A stretch of DNA of 64,000 nt from Comamonas aquatica NBRC 14918. Lineage in GTDB: Bacteria > Pseudomonadota > Gammaproteobacteria > Burkholderiales > Burkholderiaceae_C. Within the stretch, counting starts at the first letter, position 1; each line of letters begins with the position of its first letter. The DNA is taken from positions 1-64,000 of the forward strand of contig NZ_BBJR01000037.1 of assembly GCF_000739875.1 (NCBI RefSeq). Direction: 5' to 3'. The position numbers were made by a program, and so were the translations under genes. The notes below the pieces were generated by a model. That model searched no databases, was not told the DNA's origin, and was given only the letters and a program-made list of their open reading frames with translations. Shown piece after piece: positions 1 to 8,381 of the stretch.

Positions 1-1597
1 TGTCATTCACTGCCACAGGCACGTCGTCCACGATCTCGATCGTCAGCGCAGCATTGGCCGTGCTACCGTCGCTGTCGGTCACCACCACCGTGAAGTCGTC
101 GGTTTCCGCCACGTTGTCCACATCGGTGGCCGTGCCGGTCAGGGTGTAGATGTAGCTGTACACGCCGTTGGCAACCGTCACCACCAAGCTGCCGTGTGCG
201 CCGGTGACTGTGCCGCCAGCGGTCACATCCACGCCATTGATCTTGACGGTGCCCAGTGTGTCGTTGCCCAAGCTGATGCTCAACGTGCCGCTGGTGGTTG
301 TGCCTGTGCCTTCGGCAGAGCCGCCCACCAAACCAGATTCCAGTACTTGGCCGCTATCGCCTTCTGCACGAACGATGTTCACCGTAGGCTCGGAGTCCGC
401 CACCAAGGTAATGGTGACAGTGGCCGTGCTGCTGTCGCCGTCCGCGTCGGTGATGGTGTAGTCGAAGGTGACCGTGCCTTCCTCGCCGTCACCAGGTTGA
501 TAGGTGAAGGTGCCGTCTTCGTTGTAGACCAGCGTGCCGGTGGCCGCCGTGTCGCCGTTTTGCGGCTGGGTATGCGTGACACCCGTCACAAGATTGACGC
601 CGTCAGCGCCCTGGGTGTCGTTGCCCAGCGCATTGATCGTTACGGAGGTGTTTTCTGCTTGCTGCGCGAAAGCGTCGTCTTCAGCCTGTGGCACGTCGTC
701 CTCGATGGTGATCGTGACGTTGCCGCTGCCTGTGCTGCCGCCCGCACCAGTCACCACCACATCGATGATGTCGGTGACCTGCGTGTCTTGGTTCAAGGCT
801 TGGTCGTGTGTTTGCGCTTCGCTGAGCGTGTATTCGTAGCTGACCGTACCTGCCTGGTTATTGACGCCGGGGATATAGCCCGTGATTTTGAGGATTCCCC
901 TGCCGGTGTCGACCACCGGCAGCAGGGTCACATCACCCTGGAGTTGCGCCAGGGTAAAAGTGACACCGCCAATCGTGATGGAGCTGATGCCATCATTGGC
1001 ACTCACGGCAATGTTGCCGGTGGCGGTTTCCGTGGTGGCGGCATTGCCCAAACCTGTTTCATAGACGGACTGTGCATCCGATACCACGCCGGCCTGGGGC
1101 GCGGGTTCTTCATCTTCAGCCGCAATGGCGCCACCAGAAATGAAGTCTTGGGTCGTACCGCCAATAGAACGCGGATATTCCAGCGCCAAGGGCGTAGTGT
1201 TTTCAATCACGTTGGCCAGGCGCACATAAGTGCTACCGGCACCGTCACCACCAGCCAGGATGGCGGCGGTGGGGTCCAGCTCTGCCAAGGGGTCTTGCCC
1301 TTGGTTCAAGGCGGTGATCAGAGCGTTGACGTCGGCGTCTGCCAGATTGGTGATGGCGGCTTCGCCGGCATCTGCGGTTTGGAACAAGTCGTCTGTCAGC
1401 TTGAGTTGCTGGCCTTCTGCAATTTGCAGGCTGCCGGCTTCATTGCCTTGCAAGGCAAGCTGGCTGCCAGCGGCCGTGATGATTTCTGCGTCAACCGGTA
1501 CGCGCATGCCCACGCGCAGGGGCTGCAGGCTGCCGTCAGCGTTACGAATCCAAGCCTGTCCTTCCAGCTTGGTGACCAATGCAGAAGTATTTGCCAT
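1..1597 (-). CDS. LapA-like giant adhesin, N-terminal part (runs off the window edge)
   Basis: This reading frame is open from the ATG at 1597 to base 1 (532 codons, no stop), so only the N-terminus is present. Residues 1-140 look like a LapA-type retention module, the plug that holds such adhesins in the outer-membrane TolC pore until the periplasmic protease LapG cuts it. A dialanine in TAAI lies at residues 110-113, close to where LapA has its TAAG cut site. Residues about 200-300 resemble the T1SS-143 repeat (SSITIGG then TLAQLQG), followed by tandem-95/cadherin-like modules from about 303 with D-G-D-rich calcium-type loops. A GGAG ribosome site lies 7 bases before the ATG. The neighbouring minus-strand operon encodes the matching type I exporter. 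The C-terminal RTX and secretion signal would lie outside the window. Family assignment is from motif recall. Confidence 0.85.
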   Translation of the reverse strand, partial: MANTSALVTKLEGQAWIRNADGSLQPLRVGMRVPVDAEIITAAGSQLALQGNEAGSLQIAEGQQLKLTDDLFQTADAGEAAITNLADADVNALITALNQGQDPLAELDPTAAILAGGDGAGSTYVRLANVIENTTPLALEYPRSIGGTTQDFISGGAIAAEDEEPAPQAGVVSDAQSVYETGLGNAATTETATGNIAVSANDGISSITIGGVTFTLAQLQGDVTLLPVVDTGRGILKITGYIPGVNNQAGTVSYEYTLSEAQTHDQALNQDTQVTDIIDVVVTGAGGSTGSGNVTITIEDDVPQAEDDAFAQQAENTSVTINALGNDTQGADGVNLVTGVTHTQPQNGDTAATGTLVYNEDGTFTYQPGDGEEGTVTFDYTITDADGDSSTATVTITLVADSEPTVNIVRAEGDSGQVLESGLVGGSAEGTGTTTSGTLSISLGNDTLGTVKINGVDVTAGGTVTGAHGSLVVTVANGVYSYIYTLTGTATDVDNVAETDDFTVVVTDSDGSTANAALTIEIVDDVPVAVND

Positions 1598-1765
1598 GAC
1601 ATGACTCCAAGAAATTATCTATCGACACTACAGACGCCATTGCGCCGCTCTTGGAGGCAATACTAAAAAGCAAATACGGGCAAGGCTATTGGCCGCCAAG
1701 CCAATATGCGCAATCTCTTGATGCAAGCGAATGTGTGGGCATTTACCTGGGCAGGCGATCCCAAC
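1598..1765. promoter_or_regulatory. Leader and promoter region of the adhesin gene
   Basis: This non-coding stretch lies between a terminator (1766-1795) that closes the secretion operon and the adhesin start. The adhesin therefore probably has its own promoter here. A dyad with arms ATTGGC and GCCAAT (1688-1693 and 1700-1705) is present. I could not assign convincing -35/-10 boxes. Confidence 0.4.
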
Positions 1766-1795
1766 AAAAAGGGGCTGCCCGGCCATGGCAGCCCC
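1766..1795 (-). terminator. Rho-independent terminator after the LuxR gene
   Basis: Perfect 9-bp arms GGGGCTGCC and GGCAGCCCC enclose a 7-base loop. Read on the minus strand the hairpin is followed by TTTTTGTT. It separates the secretion operon from the adhesin gene. Confidence 0.85.
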
Positions 1796-1839
1796 TGCAA
1801 CAGGCACAAAGTTTGACAGTGTGTTCAACGTCTCGCTGT

Positions 1840-1859
1840 ATGCCCGCCTTCGCGGGCAT
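1840..1859. other. Short hairpin in the gap between the LuxR and adhesin genes
   Basis: Arms ATGCCCGC and GCGGGCAT (8 bp, perfect) enclose the loop CTTC. There is no T-run on its 3' side in either direction, so it is not a standard terminator. The rest of the gap 1796-1922 shows nothing recognisable. Confidence 0.5.
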
Positions 1860-1922
1860 GGCGGAGAAAAAAGACGTTGAATACGTTCTGAGGCATAGCC
1901 CCCAAAAGCAATGACTGGGATG

Positions 1923-2570
1923 TCAGGTTTTTGAGCCCATGCTTTCCCGACGAATGCCATGCACTTTGAGCGCCAGTTGCAGGCGGTCATCCACCTGCAG
2001 TTTGTCAAACACGGCGGACATATGGGCCCGCACGGTGCGTTCGGTGATTTGCAGTTTTTGTGCAATTTCTGCGTTGCTGTGGCCCACAGCAGCAAGGCGT
2101 GCCACTTCTTGCTCGCGTGCAGACAGCGGTTGCGTCCAATCATTGTCAGCCGCTGCGGGCAAGCGCTGGTCAATGTCTTGCAACATTTTTTGTAGCAAGC
2201 TGCGCCCGAGCCATATGGCCCCAGACTCCAAACTGCTGACAATCAGCGCCAACGACTCGGCAGGCAAATGGCTGTGCGCATAACCATTGGCACCTTGGGC
2301 CAGTACCAGTTGGCCCTCGGCGTCGCTCATATGGGTGCTGAGCACGAGCACACACAGCCCGTCAAAGTACGCAGACCATGTTTCTTGCGCGGCCACTTGG
2401 TTGAGCAGTGCCATATCAACAATCACCAGGCGATGGCCTTGGCGCTTCCAGTGCAATACGTCTTGCAAACTCACGCCGCGGTGCGGCACTTTGCCAGGTT
2501 GCACCAAGGACTGCCAGCTCTGCCATAAACCGGCGTCCTGAGTCACCACCAAAATAGGCTGTACTTGCAT
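1923..2570 (-). CDS. LuxR/NarL-type transcriptional regulator with degenerate receiver domain
   Basis: About 215 residues. The C-terminal 65 residues are a standard LuxR HTH: PLSAREQEVARL opens it and ITERTVRAHMSAVFDKL holds the recognition helix. The N-terminal 120 residues look like a receiver fold. The acidic pair after the first strand is reduced to TQD, while an Asp sits in VIVDM where the phospho-acceptor would be, so it may be a pseudo-receiver. I place the start at 2570 because GAGGAAAAG stands directly before that ATG; an ATG at 2618 in the same frame would overlap the adaptor gene. As the last gene of the exporter operon it is a likely local regulator of adhesin or exporter expression; this is inference. 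Confidence 0.85.
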   Translation of the reverse strand: MQVQPILVVTQDAGLWQSWQSLVQPGKVPHRGVSLQDVLHWKRQGHRLVIVDMALLNQVAAQETWSAYFDGLCVLVLSTHMSDAEGQLVLAQGANGYAHSHLPAESLALIVSSLESGAIWLGRSLLQKMLQDIDQRLPAAADNDWTQPLSAREQEVARLAAVGHSNAEIAQKLQITERTVRAHMSAVFDKLQVDDRLQLALKVHGIRRESMGSKT

Positions 2571-2598
2571 CTTTTCCTCGCGTGCTTGAAGAGCAAGC

Positions 2599-3984
2599 TC
2601 AACGCTCTGTGAAAGCATTTGCTTTGGCCCGCAAAATAGGTTTAAGCAGGTACTGCATCAGGGTGCGCTGCCCCGTCAGGATATGCACCTCCGCCTGCAT
2701 GCCCGGAATGATCGGCCGCGAGTCGTCTCCCACATGGGCACGGTCGGTCCGAACCTTCACGATATAAAAGGAATTACCTTTCTCGTCGGTGATTGTGTTG
2801 GCGGCAATTTGCTCCACCTTGCCCGCCAGCCCCCCGTAAATTGCGAAGTCATATGCGGTGAACTTGACTTCGGCCTTCTGACCAAAATGCAGAAAACCGA
2901 TGTCCTTCGGGTTGATCTGCACTTCCAGCAGCAAGGTGTCATCCATGGGAACGATATCCAGGATGTCCTTGCCCGGCTGCACCACCCCACCGACGGTGTT
3001 GGCCATCAGGTTGTTGACCGTGCCCCGTACGGGCGAGCGCACTTCTGCCAGTTTGACTCGATCCTGCAGCGCCAGCTGTCCTTGCTCCAAGGACGAAAGC
3101 TTACCCCGGGTCTCAGACAGTTCCACCCGAGCCAGGTTGCGAGCGTTCAGCTCCGATTCCTGGACCTTGCGTTCAGCCTCCTGGATGGCCGCCTGGATGC
3201 GACCAATCTGCGCACCGGCGGCCTTGGCCTCGCCACAGAAACGGGCCACATCACGCTGCAAGCGCAGCAGATCCACTTCCGACACAGCGCCACTGCTCAG
3301 CAGAGGCTTGGTGACCCGCAACTCCTCTGAAGTCAAACTGCAGCTGGATGCAGCCTGATCGCGGTTGGCCATGGTCTCGCGCAGCTCCTGCTGCCGCTGA
3401 TTGAATTGGTCACGCGCAATACTGATGGCGGTCTGCAATTCCTGGGTTTTGCTTTCCCACACTCGCCGCTCCATCTCGACCACATTCGGCGCCTGTTTGA
3501 GCACATCATCGGGGGCCTTAAAAGGCTCACCCGTGGCCAGTGCCTCCAAACGCGCGGCCTTGGCTTTCAACGCCAAGGTCTCGGCCTTGTTCTCTCCGAG
3601 CGAAGCTGTGGAACGCGTAGGATCCAGCCGCAGCAAGACCTGTCCGGCATCCACCCGTTGACCGGGCCGCACCAAAATCTCCTCCACGACCCCGCCATCG
3701 AGGCTTTGCACCACCTGCACCTGTCGCGATGGCACGACCTTGCCCTGGCCACGCACCACTTCGTCGATATAGCCCAGACTGGCCCAGATCAAAAGCACCA
3801 GCACGCACAGCAGGGAACTCCACAGCAAGATGCGTGACCCCTTGGCCTGCTGCTGGCTGGCAGCCCATTGGGCATCAGCGGCCAGGTCGGCGGCCGCCAA
3901 TGTGTCCTTCTTGGCATCCCCCTCGACCAGCCAGTTCTCCCAGCGCTGCTTCCAGCTGCTGGGTTTGCTCTCAGGCCGCTTCAT
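2599..3984 (-). CDS. lapC: HlyD-family membrane fusion protein of the adhesin type I secretion system (LapC-like)
   Basis: 461 residues. It has a cytoplasmic N-tail, one membrane helix near residues 50-72 (ILLWSSLLCVLVLLIWAS), a first lipoyl half (EILVRPGQRVDAGQVLLRLD), a long coiled-coil hairpin (about 130-310), the second lipoyl half and a C-terminal beta barrel (VKFTAYDFAIYGGLAGKVE), as in HlyD/LapC. Such proteins link the inner-membrane ABC exporter to the TolC-like channel. The start overlaps the end of the ABC gene by 4 bases, which implies translational coupling. The family is certain; the name lapC is by analogy with the LapBCE system. Confidence 0.92.
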   Translation of the reverse strand: MKRPESKPSSWKQRWENWLVEGDAKKDTLAAADLAADAQWAASQQQAKGSRILLWSSLLCVLVLLIWASLGYIDEVVRGQGKVVPSRQVQVVQSLDGGVVEEILVRPGQRVDAGQVLLRLDPTRSTASLGENKAETLALKAKAARLEALATGEPFKAPDDVLKQAPNVVEMERRVWESKTQELQTAISIARDQFNQRQQELRETMANRDQAASSCSLTSEELRVTKPLLSSGAVSEVDLLRLQRDVARFCGEAKAAGAQIGRIQAAIQEAERKVQESELNARNLARVELSETRGKLSSLEQGQLALQDRVKLAEVRSPVRGTVNNLMANTVGGVVQPGKDILDIVPMDDTLLLEVQINPKDIGFLHFGQKAEVKFTAYDFAIYGGLAGKVEQIAANTITDEKGNSFYIVKVRTDRAHVGDDSRPIIPGMQAEVHILTGQRTLMQYLLKPILRAKANAFTER

Positions 3985-6173
3985 GTGCGCCCTCCCGCCC
4001 GTGCGATCCGGCCCGATTTGAGCGCTTGGATCACCTGTTCCTTGGCACCATCAGCCACGATTTTTCCGCAATCAATCACGATCAAACGATCGACCAGTTC
4101 CAGTAACGCGGTTCTGTGCGTGACCAAGATGATCGTCTTGTCGGCACTGGCGCGCTGCAAACGCTGTCTTAGCAAGGCTTCGCTTTGGTTGTCCAAATTG
4201 CTGCTGGGCTCATCCAGCAACAGGATTGGAGGGTCCTGGATCAAGGCGCGGGCGACGGCGATCGACTGGCGCTGCCCCCCTGACAGAGATTCGCCACGTT
4301 CGCCAATCGCCATGTCGTAGCCTTTCGGATGCTCGGCAGCGAATTCATCCACGCCGGCGATCTGCGCAGCATGCAGCATGTCGCCTTCAGAAGCGTACGG
4401 AGCCCCCACCAGCAGGTTGTGCTTGAGGCTGCCGTAAAAGAGCATCGGGTCCTGAGGCACATGGCCAATGGAACGCCGCAAATCGATTGGATCCATCTGG
4501 CGCACATCCACACCATCGACCAGGATCACGCCCTCCGTGGGCTGGTACAGGCCCAGAATGAGCTTTTCCAGGGTGGTCTTGCCGGAGCCGATACGGCCGA
4601 TCACCCCGACCTTCTCACCCGGCCGCACCTGAAAGCTCACGCCCGTCAGCGCAGGCTGTTCCTGACCAGGATAGGTAAAGCTGACCTGCCGAAACTCCAC
4701 GCCGCCCTTGATAACGGGCCGCGCCACAAACTCTTTATCGGCGCCATGTTCCACAGGCATCTTCATGTAATTGTCGATAGAAGCCAGTGAAGTGCGCGCA
4801 TTGTGGTACTGCATCATCAAGCCAGCCACCTGACCGAGCGGAGAAATGCAGCGCCCAGCAATCATCGAGGCAGCAATGATCCCCCCCATCGACAGCTGGG
4901 CGCCTTGCACCAGGTACACGCCGATGACCACGACCGCCACCGTCACCAATTGCTGCATCACCTGCACGAAATTCACATTGGCAGATGAAATCAGCTTGAT
5001 CTTGCCCCCGATCAGGGCGATGTACTGCGATGCACTCTCCCACAGGCGCTGCACGCCGCCTTGGGCATTCAAGGTCTTGACGGCATCCAGATTGGTCAGC
5101 GCCTCCACCAACAGCGCATTGCGTTGTGACGTGGCCTGGAAGGTCTTGACCGTCAAGCTTTCCAGGCTGGATTGCGCAAAGAACGAAACCAGCAAAACCA
5201 ATCCGATCGCCACGACCGGCGGCAGCACCATCCAGGGTGAAATCCAGGCCAACACCACCAGGAACAGCAGCACAAACGGCAGGTCGACCAAGGTGGTGAG
5301 GCTGGCCGAGGCGATGAAGTCGCGCACGGATTCAAACGACCGCAGGTTGGCAGCAAACGAGCCCACCGATGCTGGACGGCTTTCCATCCGCAAATCCAGG
5401 ACACGCTCCATGATCTGTGCCGAAAGCTGCACGTCGATGCGCTTGCTCGCGGTGTCGACCACATAGGCCCGCGCCGTCGCAAGTACAAAGTTGAAGAACA
5501 GGATCAAGCCCACGCCGATGGCCAGCACCCACAGCGTCTCCACCGCATTGTTGGGCACCACGCGGTCATACACATTCATGCTGAACAAGGGAATCGCCAA
5601 CGCAAACAGGTTGATGAGCACCGCCGCGAGCAGCGCATCCCGGTACAGACGCTTGTTGTCCAGCACTGCAGACCAGAACCAGTGCCCCTGCTTCCCCACC
5701 ACGCCCTGCGACGCACGCTTTTCAAAGCGGAACTGAGGCCGGACAAAGCAAAGATAGCCGGTGTAGACAGCTTGCAGCTCTGCCGCTGTCATCTCGACCG
5801 TGCTGCTGACTTCGGGGAATTGCAGCAGGAACGAGCCGTCTTCGCGCTCCTCCAGCAAGATGGCGGCGCGGCTGTCATGCAACAACACAATTGCGGGCAG
5901 CAATCCGCTCGGTATGCCCTGCAACGCGCGCCGCAGAATGCGGGAGCTGAACTTGGCGCGGGCTGCGGCACGCTCCAGCAGCGACGGCGTCAGGCGATTG
6001 TTTTCCAATGGCAAGCCATTGCTCAACGCCTGCGCGGTGTAGGGCGTGCCATGCATGCGGGTGATTTCCACCAGGCAATCCAGCAAAGGATCATCCTGTG
6101 TGCTGTGCGGAGGCAGTCGATCTGCGACAGGCATCGCAGCAGGGGCCGACAGGGTCTCTTGGGAAGTATCCAT
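3981..6173 (-). CDS. lapB: Type I secretion ABC exporter with C39-like domain (LapB-like)
   Basis: 730 residues. An N-terminal C39-peptidase-like domain (about 25-150) is probably inactive: a Cys is present in DPLLDCL, but I see no clear catalytic His-Asp pair, as in exporters that do not cut a leader. Six transmembrane segments span about 170-460. The ATPase domain follows with Walker A GRIGSGKTT, signature LSGGQRQ, Walker B ILLLDEP and an H-loop VTHRT. It powers export of the adjacent adhesin in one step across both membranes. It lies between the adaptor gene (4-base overlap) and a small unknown gene. Length and layout match the LapB/HlyB class. Confidence 0.94.
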   Translation of the reverse strand: MDTSQETLSAPAAMPVADRLPPHSTQDDPLLDCLVEITRMHGTPYTAQALSNGLPLENNRLTPSLLERAAARAKFSSRILRRALQGIPSGLLPAIVLLHDSRAAILLEEREDGSFLLQFPEVSSTVEMTAAELQAVYTGYLCFVRPQFRFEKRASQGVVGKQGHWFWSAVLDNKRLYRDALLAAVLINLFALAIPLFSMNVYDRVVPNNAVETLWVLAIGVGLILFFNFVLATARAYVVDTASKRIDVQLSAQIMERVLDLRMESRPASVGSFAANLRSFESVRDFIASASLTTLVDLPFVLLFLVVLAWISPWMVLPPVVAIGLVLLVSFFAQSSLESLTVKTFQATSQRNALLVEALTNLDAVKTLNAQGGVQRLWESASQYIALIGGKIKLISSANVNFVQVMQQLVTVAVVVIGVYLVQGAQLSMGGIIAASMIAGRCISPLGQVAGLMMQYHNARTSLASIDNYMKMPVEHGADKEFVARPVIKGGVEFRQVSFTYPGQEQPALTGVSFQVRPGEKVGVIGRIGSGKTTLEKLILGLYQPTEGVILVDGVDVRQMDPIDLRRSIGHVPQDPMLFYGSLKHNLLVGAPYASEGDMLHAAQIAGVDEFAAEHPKGYDMAIGERGESLSGGQRQSIAVARALIQDPPILLLDEPSSNLDNQSEALLRQRLQRASADKTIILVTHRTALLELVDRLIVIDCGKIVADGAKEQVIQALKSGRIARAGGRT

Positions 6174-6191
6174 AGGAGTTGCTCTGTCGTG

Positions 6192-6428
6192 TTAGATCAG
6201 ACCGTCGTCATCGGGCAGCAAGTCCAGCGAGTTGCGCAAACGCTCGCGCACCTGCTTGCGGCGATTGAGCTTTTCCAGCGCCTGGGGCGGCAGATCGGTC
6301 AATCGCAGCGTGCCATTGCTCAGCAAAGCATCAATCAAATCCTCCAGCACCCGGATGAAATCATCATCCAGGGCGGAGAAGTCTTGCTGGCCTTTACGCG
6401 GTCCATCGTTTGCATCTTTTGTTGCCAT
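6192..6428 (-). CDS. Small hydrophilic protein of unknown function in the secretion operon
   Basis: 78 residues, rich in Asp, Leu and Arg, predicted mostly helical, with no signal peptide or membrane segment. I use the ATG at 6428 because GGAGGG stands 4 bases before it; an in-frame GTG at 6443 is less likely. It sits 18 bp before the ABC exporter start and 52 bp after the TolC-like gene, so it is co-transcribed with the exporter. I do not recognise the family. A cytosolic partner of the exporter or adhesin is possible, but that rests only on position. Confidence 0.7.
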   Translation of the reverse strand: MATKDANDGPRKGQQDFSALDDDFIRVLEDLIDALLSNGTLRLTDLPPQALEKLNRRKQVRERLRNSLDLLPDDDGLI

Positions 6429-6480
6429 ACTGCCCTCCCTCACAAGGGCGCTGCATATCCCCTGCAGCCGGGGGACGTGA

Positions 6481-7974
6481 TCAGTTAGGGGTGCGCGGCG
6501 TGGATGAACCGGTCTGCTGCAGGGCCACAGGTGTCAAGTTGCTGGTGTCTGGCAGCGCATCGGAGCAAGCCATGACGGGATCGTCAGGCAAGACCAGGTT
6601 TTGCTGCTCTTCCGGCTGGTTGTCGTTGTAAGGCTGTGCCAGACCCAGGGTCTGCAGCACCTGGCTGGACAGTGTCAGCCAGTAGTACTCGGCCTTCTTC
6701 AGGTCGTACTCGGCATTCAGCAGCGCGCGACGGGCATCGAACAGCTCGTTCTCGGTATCCAGCAAGTCCAGCAACGACCGCTGGCCAATGCTGAATTGCT
6801 GCTGGTAAGCCACTCGGACTTTGGATGTCGACAGCTCGTGCTCGCGCAGGAAGGGCAGTTGCTGGCGCAAACGCTGGATGTTGTTCCAGGCAATCGACAG
6901 CTCTTGCTGCACGTTGCGGCAGGTGTAGTCACGCACATCCCGGGCGGCATAGTTTTGCGCAGCGGTCTGGCGGATGCGTGCGGAATCGGCACCACCACGG
7001 TACAGGGGATATGTCAGCATCAGCTGCACGCGAGAGCTTTGCACGTCGCGGTACAAGGCGCCGGGCTGCTCGCGATCACGGCCGGTGGAAGCGCGCAGGT
7101 CCACGGTGGGGGCGAACGCAGCCTTGGCGACCTTTTCGCCGGCCTCGGCGGCCTGGACCAAGGCCTGCTTGGACAAGATGGTCGGATTGGCGCGCAGGGC
7201 ATCCTCGAAGTTCTTGGTCTGACCGACCACGGGCAGACCGGTCACGGCAGCTGGCACGGGTTCCATCTGTGCTGGAGGGTACTCACCGACCAGACGGCGG
7301 TAGCGCTGGGTGACATCGTTGAGGTTGTTGCTCTCAGTCATCAGGTTGGTCTGTGCCAGCGACAGGCGACCACTGGCCTGTTCCATATCGACGCCACGTC
7401 CGACACCCGACTGTTGGCGCTCACGCAACTGGTTGAGCGTGGTCTGGTGCATAGAGAAGTTGTCCTGCGCCAGGGTCTGCATGGTGCGATAACGCTGCAC
7501 GTCCAGGTAGGCCCCTACGGCCTCGTTGGCCAGGGCATTGGTCGTGGCACGCAGGTCGTAGTACTTGGACAGCTTCTCGAAGCCGAACTGGCGGATGCGG
7601 TTGGTCGTGGCGCCCGCATCAAAAATCAGCTGGCGCAACTCCAGGTTCCAGCCGGGTCGGCTCCAGTTGTAGGAGGGGACGTTTTCAATGTTGCTGCGCC
7701 ATTCCTTGCCCACCCAGCCCGAAGCAGTCACCTGGGGGCGCCAGCCGGCACGGGCGATGTTCTGGTCTTCCAGCGACGAGACAAAGTCATGGTAGCGGGC
7801 CATGATTTCAGGGTGGGACGTGATGGCACGATCCACAACCTGGTTGAGCTGTGGCTGGGCCACAACCGGGGCCTGCGCTGCAGGCGCGGGGGCCGCCTGT
7901 TGGGCCCAGGCACCCACGGCAAGGGACGTGAAGCCCAGGGAGGCCATCAGGCGAGGGAGTTGACGCATTTTCAT
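6481..7974 (-). CDS. lapE: TolC-family outer membrane channel of the type I system (LapE-like)
   Basis: 497 residues. A signal peptide ends at VGAWA before QQAAPAP. Two long helical repeats of the outer-membrane efflux family follow (about 45-240 and 250-450), including the typical QARVQLMLTYPLYRGG-like strand and LLDLLDTENELFDAR near the end. It provides the outer-membrane channel for export and, in LapA systems, for anchoring of the adhesin by its retention module. It is the first gene of the minus-strand operon channel, small protein, ABC exporter, adaptor, LuxR. The AT-rich region upstream should hold the operon promoter. Confidence 0.92.
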   Translation of the reverse strand: MKMRQLPRLMASLGFTSLAVGAWAQQAAPAPAAQAPVVAQPQLNQVVDRAITSHPEIMARYHDFVSSLEDQNIARAGWRPQVTASGWVGKEWRSNIENVPSYNWSRPGWNLELRQLIFDAGATTNRIRQFGFEKLSKYYDLRATTNALANEAVGAYLDVQRYRTMQTLAQDNFSMHQTTLNQLRERQQSGVGRGVDMEQASGRLSLAQTNLMTESNNLNDVTQRYRRLVGEYPPAQMEPVPAAVTGLPVVGQTKNFEDALRANPTILSKQALVQAAEAGEKVAKAAFAPTVDLRASTGRDREQPGALYRDVQSSRVQLMLTYPLYRGGADSARIRQTAAQNYAARDVRDYTCRNVQQELSIAWNNIQRLRQQLPFLREHELSTSKVRVAYQQQFSIGQRSLLDLLDTENELFDARRALLNAEYDLKKAEYYWLTLSSQVLQTLGLAQPYNDNQPEEQQNLVLPDDPVMACSDALPDTSNLTPVALQQTGSSTPRTPN

Positions 7975-8381
7975 AAGAGGTTCTCTCAGTGAGTTGCAAC
8001 TGGCCCCGACTGATTGAAAAAACTAATCAGCAGAAGGCAAAGATTTAAATTTGCATAAACTTTAATTTACTTACGCAAAAAAATACAACCATCACCAAGC
8101 CGTTTATCTACGTCACATCCTTTGTCCCGCATGGATGCAGGAAAAATCCTACAAGAACAAAAAAACTATCACCACACAAACTCAATAGCAAAAAAACCAA
8201 GGAAAACATTGTCTTTCTGTTTCCAATAATCTTTTGCACTTCGTTTTTTATAGCAAAAAGCGCTTGCATCAAAAGGAGTTCAACACAAAATATTGTTGAA
8301 AAACTTTAAAAACAAGCGCTTGAAGCTATCATTTTAGGAGTTTGTCGCTAATCAACTTTTTGGGCGACTGTATACAAAAAA
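7975..8381. promoter_or_regulatory. AT-rich 407-bp upstream region of the secretion operon
   Basis: This gap is much more AT-rich than its surroundings, with many A-tracts, unlike the GC-rich genes on both sides. Such DNA is typical of H-NS-like silencer targets and of regulated promoters. It contains a dyad AGGA-AAAA-TCCT (8139-8150) and one copy of the dispersed palindromic repeat (8250-8329). No complete sigma-70 promoter could be assigned with confidence. Confidence 0.5.
8250..8329. repeat. Dispersed palindromic repeat, copy 1
   Basis: The outer arms are ATAGC-AAAA-AGCGCTTG at 8250-8266 and CAAGCGCT-TGA-AGCTAT at 8313-8329, mutual reverse complements apart from spacer bases. It is related to the copies at 11269, 24216, 47093, 48776 and 61410. 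Confidence 0.65.

Noticed and set aside
1466-1477. An earlier TAAG at residues 41-44 of the adhesin as the LapG site
   Set aside because: It lies inside the folded beta-rich retention module, not in the exposed linker near residue 110 where LapA is cut.
194-1666. Plus-strand 490-codon frame opposite the adhesin
   Set aside because: The minus strand has the retention module and repeats; the plus frame is an artefact of the repetitive GC-rich sequence.
1840-1859. Hairpin 1840-1859 as a terminator
   Set aside because: No T-run follows the stem in either direction.
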